Assembly (NCBI GenBank): GCA_050015355.1
Contig: JBEKBO010000099.1
Coordinates: 1 to 16,790 of the forward strand
Length of the DNA: 16,790 nucleotides
DNA from: CAWBRT01 sp050015355
GTDB taxonomy: Bacteria; Acidobacteriota; Terriglobia; Terriglobales; Acidobacteriaceae
Direction: 5' to 3'
The notes beneath the pieces were generated by a model that was given only the letters and a program-made list of their open reading frames with translations, searched no databases and had not been told where the DNA came from. Of the stretch, positions 7,426-14,465 are shown piece after piece. Position 1 is the stretch's first letter. Every line of letters begins with the position of its first letter. The position numbers and the translations under genes are program-made.

Positions 7426-7803
7426 ATGATCGTCGGCCTGGGGATCGACATCGCGGAGGTAGATCGCATCGAGAGTGCCATTCGGCGCTACGGGCAGCGC
7501 TTTCTTCAGCGCGTCTTCACCGCGGCCGAGATTGAATACTGCCAGTCCAAGGCCAATGCCTTCGAGCGCTTTGCGGGGCGCTTCGCCGCGAAAGAAGCGG
7601 CGATGAAGGCCATCGGGACCGGTTGGAGGCGGGGCGTCAGGTGGAGGGACTTCGAGGTTGTGCGCGAGCCTTCCGGGCGTCCCAGCATACGGTTTTCCGG
7701 AGTTGCCGCGGGCTTCGCCGAACGCCTCGGAATGAAGCGCGCATTGCTCTCGATCACGCACACTGCGGCGCAGGCCATCGCCCAAGTCATCCTGGAGCAA
7801 TGA
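7426..7803 (+). CDS. acpS: Holo-[acyl-carrier-protein] synthase
   Basis: Transfers 4'-phosphopantetheine from CoA to the serine of apo-ACP, activating it for fatty-acid synthesis; cytoplasmic and trimeric in the family. The product is 125 residues, the normal AcpS length. The Mg-binding Asp8 is in GIDIAEVDRIE and Glu57 in RFAAKEAAMKAIGTG, and SITHTAAQAIA forms the C-terminal strand motif. The ATG at 7426 is preceded by GGAGGG (7417-7422) at a short 3-nt spacing. The gene lies 48 nt after selA and is probably co-transcribed with it. Confidence 0.97.
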   Translation: MIVGLGIDIAEVDRIESAIRRYGQRFLQRVFTAAEIEYCQSKANAFERFAGRFAAKEAAMKAIGTGWRRGVRWRDFEVVREPSGRPSIRFSGVAAGFAERLGMKRALLSITHTAAQAIAQVILEQ

Positions 7804-8192
7804 GCGGAGCCGGTCGGCGCATGGGCATTCTTCGGAGCACCTCGATAGCCGCGTTTTTGGCATCCAACAACGATTGCTGGAGGCCAATTTCGCGAAAGGT
7901 ATGTCCCATGAAGCAGCCGGGCAGTTCGCCCGGCGTGGATAGCTCCGGGATACGCCTACGCTGAAGCCGCTCTAGCGGGCTGCCCACGAGTTTACTGCCT
8001 CGCGAATTTGTGAGTAATTTGCAGGATGTCACGCAGTGGGCGCGGGAGTTGCAGGGCAAATGACTCAACGTACTCAGGTTTGTTATGATTCGAGGCTAGA
8101 CCGGATACGCGGAAGGTATACCGACTGTGGAATTGCGCTAGTGGCGCTCTACTGATCAATCCTAGGGTTTGCAGCTTCAACTTCCTGGGGGG
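7804..8192. other. Gene-poor stretch between acpS and the MCE gene
   Basis: No recognisable gene lies in these 389 nt. A perfect GCCGGGC/GCCCGGC hairpin with a 5-nt loop lies at 7916-7934, and a strong promoter candidate at 8061-8089. A minus-strand open frame (8068-7787) overlaps the acpS end. Its last 60 or so residues (PGELPGCFMGHTFREIGLQQ and onward) look protein-like, but the beginning does not and no family is recognised. It could be the remnant of a decayed gene. Confidence 0.45.
8061..8089 (+). promoter_or_regulatory. Candidate extended -10 promoter for the MCE gene
   Basis: TGACTC (8061-8066) and TATGAT (8084-8089) are spaced by 17 nt, with TG at 8081-8082 giving an extended -10 (TGtTATGAT). 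Transcription would start near 8096, leaving a leader of about 100 nt before the MCE start. Confidence 0.5.
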
Positions 8193-9248
8193 ATGGTGCC
8201 GAGCCAGAAACAGTTGCAGTGGGCACAACTTCGTGTCGGGCTGACGGTAATTTTTGCCCTCGTCGTTCTTGCCGTCATCATTTTCCTGATGTCGGGAACG
8301 AGCGGCTTATTCACGAAAAAGCTGACGCTCTACGTCTACGTTGACGATGCCAGCGGCTTGCGGACAGGGTCTCCCGTCCATCTCCAGAATGTTGATATTG
8401 GCACCGTTGACAGCATACAAATCGTCCCCGACCACAAGCGCACACCGGTCCAGATCAAGCTAAGGGTTGGCGGGAAGCCGACGGAGTTCCTCAAGAAAGA
8501 TTCGGTCGCGATGCTGACGACAGTCGGTGCTCTGGGCGAAACCTACGTCAACATTGACAGCACCGCGGCCACACAGGGGCCGGCCAAAGACGGCGACACG
8601 CTTCCGTGGCGTGATGTTCCCGACCTCCAGGATGTGGTCCGCTCCTCGCAGACCACGCTGGGGAATGTCGACGTGCTGGTGCGCCGTGTGGACCGCATCG
8701 TCAGCGCCATCGAAGACCGGCAGGGCGCGGTCGGCCAGTTGATTTACGACAAGGCTCTCTACGACAATTTGAATCGCTCGGTGATCCAGGCGCAACAAAT
8801 CCTGAACGAGATTAACGCGGGCAAGGGCAGCCTCGGCCAGTTGCTGCGGAGCGATGACGTTTACGACAAGCTGAACGCCAGCATCGATAAAGTGAATCAG
8901 TTGGCCGACGAGTTGCAGGCCGGAAAGGGTTCCATCGGTAAGTTGCTGAAAGACCCGACGCTCTACGACAACGCCAACAAATTCATGGCAGACGTCAACT
9001 CTGGCAAAGGGGCGCTCGGCAAGCTGGCGCACGACCAGGAGTTTGCCAACAAGTTGCAGAACGTGGTGAACCGCCTGTCGGAGATCACCGACCGGCTCGA
9101 TCGCGGTGAGGGCTCGGCGGGCAAGCTGCTGCGAGATTCTTCGCTGTACGACAACACCAACAAGTTGCTGACGGATACTCAGGCACTCATGCAGGCCATT
9201 CGCCAGAATCCCAAGAAGTATCTGACGATCCAGCTCAAGTTGTTCTGA
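8193..9248 (+). CDS. MCE/MlaD-family lipid-transport protein with C-terminal GKGS repeats
   Basis: Substrate-binding component of an MCE-type phospholipid transporter, anchored in the inner membrane and facing the periplasm. From the ATG at 8193 it has 351 residues: one transmembrane helix at about 16-33 and the MCE domain at about 44-120 (LYVYVDDASGLRTGSPVHL, then GALGETYVNI). A long helical C-terminal region follows, carrying five copies of a GKGS-G-LL-D--YD motif starting near 176, 210, 244, 271 and 305. Starts at GTG 8196 (giving MPSQKQLQ) or TTG 8169 are also possible; GGGGGG at 8187-8192 best serves the GTG. MCE proteins normally work with MlaE permease and MlaF ATPase, neither of which is next to it here. 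The neighbours acpS and the M13 gene do not suggest an operon. Confidence 0.93.
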   Translation: MVPSQKQLQWAQLRVGLTVIFALVVLAVIIFLMSGTSGLFTKKLTLYVYVDDASGLRTGSPVHLQNVDIGTVDSIQIVPDHKRTPVQIKLRVGGKPTEFLKKDSVAMLTTVGALGETYVNIDSTAATQGPAKDGDTLPWRDVPDLQDVVRSSQTTLGNVDVLVRRVDRIVSAIEDRQGAVGQLIYDKALYDNLNRSVIQAQQILNEINAGKGSLGQLLRSDDVYDKLNASIDKVNQLADELQAGKGSIGKLLKDPTLYDNANKFMADVNSGKGALGKLAHDQEFANKLQNVVNRLSEITDRLDRGEGSAGKLLRDSSLYDNTNKLLTDTQALMQAIRQNPKKYLTIQLKLF

Positions 9249-9305
9249 GCAGGACGGAAAACGTGCAAGACTCTGCTAACTTTCCGCCAATTGCGTTCGT
9301 CTAAG

Positions 9306-9414
9306 GCAAAACCAGGGATGCTATGTCCTTTTCGTTTCGTTCAAGGTCGCCGCTCCCTGATGGTCGCGTCAACTTGAGTGCCCTGGCTCCGGGATACCTC
9401 ATCCCTGGTTTTGC
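9306..9414. repeat. 15-bp perfect inverted repeat flanking 79 nt, upstream of the M13 peptidase gene
   Basis: GCAAAACCAGGGATG (9306-9320) is the exact reverse complement of CATCCCTGGTTTTGC (9400-9414). A competing small hairpin GGGAT-acctc-ATCCC (9391-9405) shares the right arm, so two alternative folds exist. No ORF is contained. It could be a miniature mobile element or a regulatory leader; the sequence does not decide. Confidence 0.6.
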
Positions 9415-9420
9415 TATAAA
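9411..9420 (+). promoter_or_regulatory. Candidate extended -10 box upstream of the M13 gene
   Basis: TGCTATAAA (9412-9420) fits an extended -10 (TGnTATAAA), overlapping the right arm of the inverted repeat. No good -35 is visible at 16-18 nt. It would give a leader of about 95 nt. Confidence 0.3.
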
Positions 9421-9522
9421 CCAGTTTCGGAATAGGTGTATCACGGAGCTATCACGGTCGGCTGCCTGGTTGCTTCACGGGACACACCTTTCGCGAAACT
9501 GGTCGAATTTTGGAGAGCTGAA

Positions 9523-11571
9523 ATGCTTCGTTCGCGTCTCATCTGCATGTTTGCGGCATTGAGTATCGCCGCCAGCCAGGCCCAGACCCAGCCGGCCGGC
9601 GCTCCCGGTGAGGCACAACCCAAGCCGATCAAGTCCTTCGACGTTTCGCTACTGGATCGCGGCGTTGATCCTTGCACGGACTTCTATCGCTTCGCTTGCG
9701 GCGGCTGGATGGAGCGCAATCCGATTCCGCCAGATCAGGCGGTATGGGGGCGCTTCAACGAACTCGCCGAGAACAACCTCGTTATCGACCGCAAGATTCT
9801 TGAGAAAGCCGCCGCCGAACGCCCGAACCGGGACGCCAATGATCAGAAGATCGGCGATTACTACGCCTCGTGCATGGACGAAACCGCCATCGAGAAGAAA
9901 GGGCTGGATCCGCTACGTCCGGAGCTGGACCGCATCGCCGGGCTGCAAAGCAAAGCGGAGTTGCCGGGATACCTGGCTCACGCTCATCGCATTGGCAGCA
10001 ATGCGTTCTTCGAGTTCGGTTCCCAGCCGGATTACAAGGACGCCGCCATGGAGATCGCCGAGACCGACCAGTCCGGCCTGGGGCTGCCCGACCGTGACTA
10101 CTATCTGAAAGCCGACCCTAGATCGATTGCCCTGCGGGAAAAATATGTTCAGCACGTGCAGCGCATGTTGGAACTGGCCGGCGACAAACCCGAGACAGCC
10201 GCGGAGAAGGCAAAGGCAGTCATGGCGATCGAAACCGCGCTCGCTAAGGTTTCCATGGATCGCGTCAGCCGCCGCGATCCCGCACGGGTTTACCACGACA
10301 TGACGGTGGCCGACCTCGGCAAGCTGAGTTCGGCATTTGACTGGAACCGCTACATCGTTGCCACGGGCGCGCCCAAGTTCGACTCGCTCAATGTGACTGT
10401 TCCCGATTTCGTGAAGGGCTTCAACGATGTGGTTGTCAACGCTGAGTTGGGCGACATCAAGACCTATTTGACGTGGCGCTTGCTCTCGACGGCCGCGTCG
10501 ATGCTGCCAAAGGCTTTCGTGAACGAGAGATTTGATTTCTACGGCAAGACGCTGACCGGAGCCACGGAGCTGCGGCCTCGCTGGAAGCGATGTGTCCGGT
10601 CTACCGATTCCGACCTCGGCGAAGCGCTCGGCAAGTCTTATGTCGAGGAGGCTTTCGGCGGCCAGAGCAAGCAGCGGGTTCTGAACATGGTCCACGCCAT
10701 TGAGCAAGCGCTCCAAGCCGACCTCCAGGAGCTGTCCTGGATGACCGCGGAAACCAAAAAGCAGGCGCTGCTCAAGCTCGCGGGCGTGGAGAACAAGATT
10801 GGCTACCCGGACAAGTGGCGCGACTATAGCTCGCTCAATATTGTTCGCGGCGATGCGCTGGGCAATTCCATGCGCGCCAACGATTTTGAAACCCATCGAC
10901 AGCTCGCAAAAATTGGAAAACCGGTTGACCGCAGCGAGTGGAGCATGAGTCCGCCAACGGTCAACGCCTACTACAACCCGCAGCAGAACAACATCAATTT
11001 TCCCGCCGGCATTCTTCAGCCGCCATTCTTCGACATGCGCGCCGACGATGCGGTGAACATGGGAGGCATCGGCGCCGTAATCGGCCACGAGCTGACGCAC
11101 GGCTTCGATGACCAGGGCCGCCAGTTCGACGCCAGGGGAAATTTGCGCGACTGGTGGACGGCCAAGGACACCGAGGCCTTCAAAGAGCGCGCGCAGTGCT
11201 TTGTCGACCAGTACAGCAAGTACGTGGCGATCGACGACGTTCACCTGAATGGCAAGCTCACCCTCGGCGAGAACACGGCGGATAATGGCGGCGTTCGCCT
11301 CGCGCTGCTCGCTCTACGGGCAATGTCCGGGACGAACGGCCGGGCGGTGGAGGGTTTCACTCCGGAGCAGCAGTTTTTCATCAGCTTCGGGCAGATCTGG
11401 TGCGACAACGCCAGGCCGGAGGTGCTGCGGCTGCGCGCCCAGGTCGATCCGCACTCGCCGGACAAGTTCCGCGTGAACGGCGTGTTCTCCAACATGCCGG
11501 AGTTTCAAAAGGTGTTCAGTTGCAAGCCCGACTCGCCGATGGTGGACCCGAAACCGTGCCGGGTGTGGTGA
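9523..11571 (+). CDS. M13 (neprilysin/PepO-like) zinc metalloendopeptidase, secreted
   Basis: Zinc peptidase that cleaves oligopeptides, probably in the periplasm or outside the cell. From the ATG at 9523, preceded by GGAG with 7 nt spacing, it has 682 residues, the usual M13 length. Residues 1-20 look like a signal peptide (LICMFAALSIAASQA). The N-terminal M13 domain begins with VDPCTDFYRFACGGWMERN. The substrate-binding NAYY is at 481-484, the zinc motif HELTH at 522-526, and the third zinc ligand Glu583 is in GENTADNGG. The protein ends in CRVW, the typical C-terminal C-x-x-W. All catalytic residues are present. It is convergent with lipA, with a REP-like hairpin in the 99-nt gap. Confidence 0.96.
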   Translation: MLRSRLICMFAALSIAASQAQTQPAGAPGEAQPKPIKSFDVSLLDRGVDPCTDFYRFACGGWMERNPIPPDQAVWGRFNELAENNLVIDRKILEKAAAERPNRDANDQKIGDYYASCMDETAIEKKGLDPLRPELDRIAGLQSKAELPGYLAHAHRIGSNAFFEFGSQPDYKDAAMEIAETDQSGLGLPDRDYYLKADPRSIALREKYVQHVQRMLELAGDKPETAAEKAKAVMAIETALAKVSMDRVSRRDPARVYHDMTVADLGKLSSAFDWNRYIVATGAPKFDSLNVTVPDFVKGFNDVVVNAELGDIKTYLTWRLLSTAASMLPKAFVNERFDFYGKTLTGATELRPRWKRCVRSTDSDLGEALGKSYVEEAFGGQSKQRVLNMVHAIEQALQADLQELSWMTAETKKQALLKLAGVENKIGYPDKWRDYSSLNIVRGDALGNSMRANDFETHRQLAKIGKPVDRSEWSMSPPTVNAYYNPQQNNINFPAGILQPPFFDMRADDAVNMGGIGAVIGHELTHGFDDQGRQFDARGNLRDWWTAKDTEAFKERAQCFVDQYSKYVAIDDVHLNGKLTLGENTADNGGVRLALLALRAMSGTNGRAVEGFTPEQQFFISFGQIWCDNARPEVLRLRAQVDPHSPDKFRVNGVFSNMPEFQKVFSCKPDSPMVDPKPCRVW

Positions 11572-11635
11572 GGCCGGCGCGCGTTCGATTTCAGAGTAGG
11601 TGCATCCCGAGCGGAGATAGCTTCCGCAAAGAATT

Positions 11636-11669
11636 CCACATCTGCTAACTGCGGCAGATGTGGGGCACC
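11636..11669. repeat. REP-like hairpin with GTGGGGCACC foot between M13 gene and lipA
   Basis: CCACATCTGC (11636-11645) pairs perfectly with GCAGATGTGG (11654-11663) around an 8-nt loop and is followed by GGCACC. The end GTGGGGCACC (11660-11669) is identical to that of the RAYT-flanking palindromes, although the stem differs. It ends 1 nt before the lipA stop codon. It lies between convergent genes and could help end transcription of both, although there is no T-tract. Confidence 0.6.
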
Positions 11670-11670
11670 G

Positions 11671-12576
11671 TCAGCGCGTGCGGGTCGATTCCGCCTGCTC
11701 GTGGGCGTGATAGCTGGAACGGACCAGCGGGCCGGATTCAACATGACGGAAGCCCATCTTCAGTGCTTCGTCGCGCAGCAAGCGGAACTCCTGCGGAGTG
11801 TACATGCGCTTGACCGGCAGATGATTGCGCGAGGGAGCCAGATACTGTCCAACGGTGAGGATATCGACTCCGCGCTCGGCCAAATCGCGAAAGACCTGCA
11901 ACAGTTCATCGAAATCCTCGCCGATGCCGGCCATGACTCCGCTCTTGGTCGTCATTCGCGGGTCGATCTGCTTGGCCTTGCGCAGCAGTTCCAGCGAGCG
12001 CGGATAGCGTGCCCCCGAACGCGCCACGCGGTACAACCTTGGTACCGTCTCGGTATTGTGATTCAGAATATCGGGCTTGGCCTCCAGCACCACGCGAAGG
12101 CACTCGTCATCACCCTGAAAGTCGGGGATCAAAACTTCGACACGGCACTCCGGAACGCGTTTGCGGATCTCGTGGATGGTTTGGGCAAAAACCCGGGCGC
12201 CCCCGAGATTGTCGTCGTCGCGATTGACGCTGGTGACGACGGCAAACTTCAGGCTCAGTCTCGCGACGGCCTCGGCCACCCGGCGCGGTTCGTCGAAGTC
12301 GATCGCCTCCGGCCTGCCCTTGGGCACGGCGCAGAACCCGCAACGGCGGGTGCAAACGTCCCCCAGGAGCATGAAAGTCGCGGTGTGGTGGTTCCAGCAC
12401 TCGCCAATGTTGGGGCATTGTGCCGACTCGCAGACAGTGTGCAGACTCAAGCCACGCGCCAGCCTTTTCAGGCTGTGATAGTTCTCGCCCATCGGCGCGC
12501 GCGCTTTCAGCCACTCCGGCTTGGGAGCGGGGTTACGCGGCGAGAGATCGATCTGCACTAATTCAGAGCTTGCCAT
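11671..12576 (-). CDS. lipA: Lipoyl synthase (radical SAM)
   Basis: Inserts two sulfur atoms into protein-bound octanoyl groups to make lipoyl cofactor for pyruvate and 2-oxoglutarate dehydrogenases and the glycine cleavage system. The protein has 301 residues. Auxiliary cluster cysteines are Cys49, Cys54 and Cys60 (CESAQCPNIGEC). The radical-SAM cluster cysteines are Cys75, Cys79 and Cys82 (CTRRCGFC). The C-terminal RSSYHA (286-291) carries the conserved serine that ligates the auxiliary cluster. No lipB or lplA is nearby. The ATG at 12576 lacks a good Shine-Dalgarno sequence; a TAGAAT box lies 9 nt upstream, so a leaderless or very short leader is possible. The cytochrome c gene ends 70 nt upstream on the same strand. 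Confidence 0.98.
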   Translation of the reverse strand: MASSELVQIDLSPRNPAPKPEWLKARAPMGENYHSLKRLARGLSLHTVCESAQCPNIGECWNHHTATFMLLGDVCTRRCGFCAVPKGRPEAIDFDEPRRVAEAVARLSLKFAVVTSVNRDDDNLGGARVFAQTIHEIRKRVPECRVEVLIPDFQGDDECLRVVLEAKPDILNHNTETVPRLYRVARSGARYPRSLELLRKAKQIDPRMTTKSGVMAGIGEDFDELLQVFRDLAERGVDILTVGQYLAPSRNHLPVKRMYTPQEFRLLRDEALKMGFRHVESGPLVRSSYHAHEQAESTRTR

Positions 12577-12646
12577 CGAATCTTCATTCTACGATGACAC
12601 AGGGGCGGCAAGCGACTCCGCAAATCGAGCCCAACACGACAAGGAG

Positions 12647-12997
12647 CTAGAGCGTCTTCAGGTAGGCGAGCAGATCCTCGAGCTGCCGATCGGTGAACGC
12701 TTTGCGAAAGGACGGCATCTTGGCTTTTCCCAGCAGGATCACATCTTGCAGCCGCTCGTCGTTGACCGGCATTCCGCTGGGCAAGTAGGGCTTTTTGTAG
12801 AGATTCTTGAGGCTGGGTCCGTGCAGGCCCCAGCGGGTGTAGGGCTCGTGGCAACGGATGCAGTTCTGGTCATAGATGTGGCGTCCGCGAGCCTGCTGCG
12901 GACTAAGTCCCAGCTCGGCGTCCGATTTTCGCCGTTCCATTTGGCAGCCGAGGATCACCAGCAGCCCCAGCGCCGGACAGAGCGATTTCCATGACAC
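12647..12997 (-). CDS. Monoheme c-type cytochrome, lipoprotein
   Basis: Small periplasmic electron carrier of 116 residues. The GTG start at 12997 is supported by AAGGAG (13012-13007) 9 nt upstream. A lipoprotein signal ends LVILGC (Cys18), so it is probably membrane-tethered. The heme motif CIRCH is at 46-50, and the probable distal ligand is Met94 in KAKMPSF. The final helix (DRQLEDLLAYLKTL) is typical of class I cytochrome c. No oxidase or dehydrogenase partner is adjacent, so its redox partner is unknown. lipA lies downstream on the same strand after 70 nt; a functional link is not evident. Confidence 0.92.
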   Translation of the reverse strand: MSWKSLCPALGLLVILGCQMERRKSDAELGLSPQQARGRHIYDQNCIRCHEPYTRWGLHGPSLKNLYKKPYLPSGMPVNDERLQDVILLGKAKMPSFRKAFTDRQLEDLLAYLKTL

Positions 12998-13097
12998 GAA
13001 TTCTGGCTCCTTGGGACTATTTTGGCCGGATCGCTTTGATCAGGGTTGCCGTGGCCTTAGCCCCGTCGGCCAATGGCTATGAGTGACCGGGCAAATT

Positions 13098-13127
13098 TTG
13101 TTCAAAGCAAGCCCGCCGGAGTAACAT
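13098..13127 (+). promoter_or_regulatory. Candidate promoter for the DUF488 gene, placed for a leaderless start
   Basis: TTGTTC (13098-13103) and TAACAT (13122-13127) are 18 nt apart. The ATG of the DUF488 gene begins 8 nt after the -10-like box, so transcription would start at or next to the start codon. The nearest GGAG is 14 nt before the ATG, too far for normal initiation. Confidence 0.33.
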
Positions 13128-13135
13128 CATAGACG

Positions 13136-13561
13136 ATGAGCGTGGAGATCAAACGGGCCTACGAGAAACCTGCGAGCGGTGACGGCATTCGCGTGTTGGT
13201 GGACCGGCTTTGGCCGCGCGGAGTGGGCAAGCAGGCAGCCGCCCTCACCGCATGGCTGCGAGGACTGGCGCCGAGCAATGAGCTTCGCAAATGGTTCCAC
13301 GCGCACCCGGCATTGTGGTCGCGCTTCCGTTCCGAGTACATGAAGGAACTTCGGGCTGCGGAAGCGGTTTCCGACCTGAACAAGCTGTACTCGCTGGTTG
13401 CGGACAACCAGACCGTGACGCTGGTGTACGCCTCGCGCGACGAACGGCATAACAATGCCGCCGTGCTTCGTGACCTGATCAATGGCGTGCGCAAACCCCC
13501 AACCAGTTCCGGTCCGATGAAGGCGGCAGCGGCCCCGAAGCGGGCTCGTGCCCGCCGGTGA
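13136..13561 (+). CDS. DUF488 family protein (YeaO-like)
   Basis: This is a 141-residue cytoplasmic protein of unknown function. The DUF488 signature is clear: IKRAYEKPASGDGIRVLVDRLWPRG near the N-terminus (split here as IKRAYEKP and GIRVLVDRLWPRG), then LRKWFHAHPALWSRFRSEY and LVYASRDERHNNAAVLRDL. After residue 115 comes a basic Ala/Lys/Arg tail ending KRARARR, beyond the usual domain. The DUF3891 gene follows 27 nt later on the same strand, probably in one transcript. No biochemical activity is established from the sequence. Confidence 0.9.
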   Translation: MSVEIKRAYEKPASGDGIRVLVDRLWPRGVGKQAAALTAWLRGLAPSNELRKWFHAHPALWSRFRSEYMKELRAAEAVSDLNKLYSLVADNQTVTLVYASRDERHNNAAVLRDLINGVRKPPTSSGPMKAAAAPKRARARR

Positions 13562-13588
13562 AGGCGACCCTGAAAGCCAGGAGGTGAC

Positions 13589-14377
13589 ATGATTCTCCGC
13601 AACGAGAATCAAGGCTACGAAGCGGGCTGCGGGCAAGTGATGTCCGCCTTCGATGCGATTGCCTCGGTGCAGAAGTACGATTTGCTGCCCTGCTGGTTCG
13701 TGACCCAGCCCGACCATGCGCATCTCTCCGGCGTGATCGCGGCGGGCTTTGACCGCCAGCGTTTTCCCGAGTTGACGGCGGATGTAGTCGAGGCGATTGG
13801 CCTGCACGACGAGGGATGGGAGATCTTCGACGGATCGGCCCCCGAACCGCGTCCGCAGGCTTTCCAGGACGGGCGCGCTATTCCCTTCATCGCGATCCCT
13901 CCAGACCAGTTTCTTTGCGCCTGGGGGCGCTCCATAGGTGAGGCCGAGCGGGTCAGTGCGCTGGCGGGCCTCGTCGTCTCCAGGCATTTCCAGTCGCTTG
14001 GCCGATTCGGACTGGCAAGGCTTGAAGCGCAACCGGCCGAGTGTTCCAAAGTGCGGCAATTCCTCTCCGATGAGCATGCACGAGAACAGCGTCTGCTGAG
14101 CGGGTACAGCGCTGGCCCCGAGGTGTTGGAACGGCTGATTGCCATGTTGCAATTCTGCGACCTGCTGTCGCTGCACCTCTGTTCCAACGCGCCGCAGCCG
14201 GTCGAGTTCCCGCAGGATTTTGGCTGCGGCCGCATCGCTTTGCGCCGCGAAGGGTGTTGTGCCGTGCTTTCCCCTACTCCCCTGGCTTCGCCCATGCGGC
14301 TCAGCTTTCCGGCATTCCTCGCCGGGCGCGACCATCGCGTGGTGGCAAGCCGCTCGGTAGAAGTGCAATTGAGCTAA
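13589..14377 (+). CDS. DUF3891 family protein
   Basis: This is a 262-residue soluble protein of a family whose function I do not know. Recognition rests on the N-terminal VTQPDHAHLSG, AIGLHDEGWEIFDG in the first third, and the overall length. The conserved H and D residues (TQPDHAHL, LHDEGW) look like possible metal-ligand or catalytic positions in an all-helical fold, which is inference. The ATG at 13589 has an excellent ribosome site, AGGAGGTGA (13579-13587). It is probably the second gene of a two-gene unit with DUF488. The stop is 88 nt from the convergent dacB stop. Confidence 0.82.
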   Translation: MILRNENQGYEAGCGQVMSAFDAIASVQKYDLLPCWFVTQPDHAHLSGVIAAGFDRQRFPELTADVVEAIGLHDEGWEIFDGSAPEPRPQAFQDGRAIPFIAIPPDQFLCAWGRSIGEAERVSALAGLVVSRHFQSLGRFGLARLEAQPAECSKVRQFLSDEHAREQRLLSGYSAGPEVLERLIAMLQFCDLLSLHLCSNAPQPVEFPQDFGCGRIALRREGCCAVLSPTPLASPMRLSFPAFLAGRDHRVVASRSVEVQLS

Positions 14378-14392
14378 TTCCAGGTGAGAGCG

Positions 14393-14418
14393 GTTCAGCG
14401 TTTCGGCGGGCCTTCGAC
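14393..14418. repeat. Imperfect 26-bp copy of the dacB 3' end
   Basis: This segment resembles 14464-14489, which holds the dacB stop and last codons, at roughly 80% identity and 71 nt away in the same orientation. On the minus strand it would read VEGPPKR-stop against the real VEGPQKH-stop. It could be a small partial duplication or chance in GC-rich sequence. Confidence 0.3.
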
Positions 14419-14465
14419 GCCCACACAGGCACAGCCTCAGTCGTGCTGGCGGCCGTGGCAATCGT

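Noticed and set aside
7916..7934. GC-rich hairpin as acpS terminator
   Set aside because: It lies more than 110 nt after the stop and has no T-tract on either strand.
8718..9200. Tandem GKGS-coding repeats as a DNA repeat array or CRISPR
   Set aside because: The repetition is at protein level in the MCE stalk. The DNA copies differ strongly and the spacing follows the reading frame.
9913..11244. 443-residue open frame on the minus strand
   Set aside because: Lies entirely antisense to the M13 gene, whose catalytic motifs are intact. Its composition is what an antisense shadow of a GC-rich gene gives.
11701..12561. 286-residue open frame on the plus strand
   Set aside because: Antisense shadow of lipA, which carries both cysteine clusters.
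13127..14461. 444-residue open frame on the minus strand
   Set aside because: Antisense to both the DUF488 and DUF3891 genes, with no family motif. The plus-strand genes have recognisable domains and the second has an excellent ribosome site.
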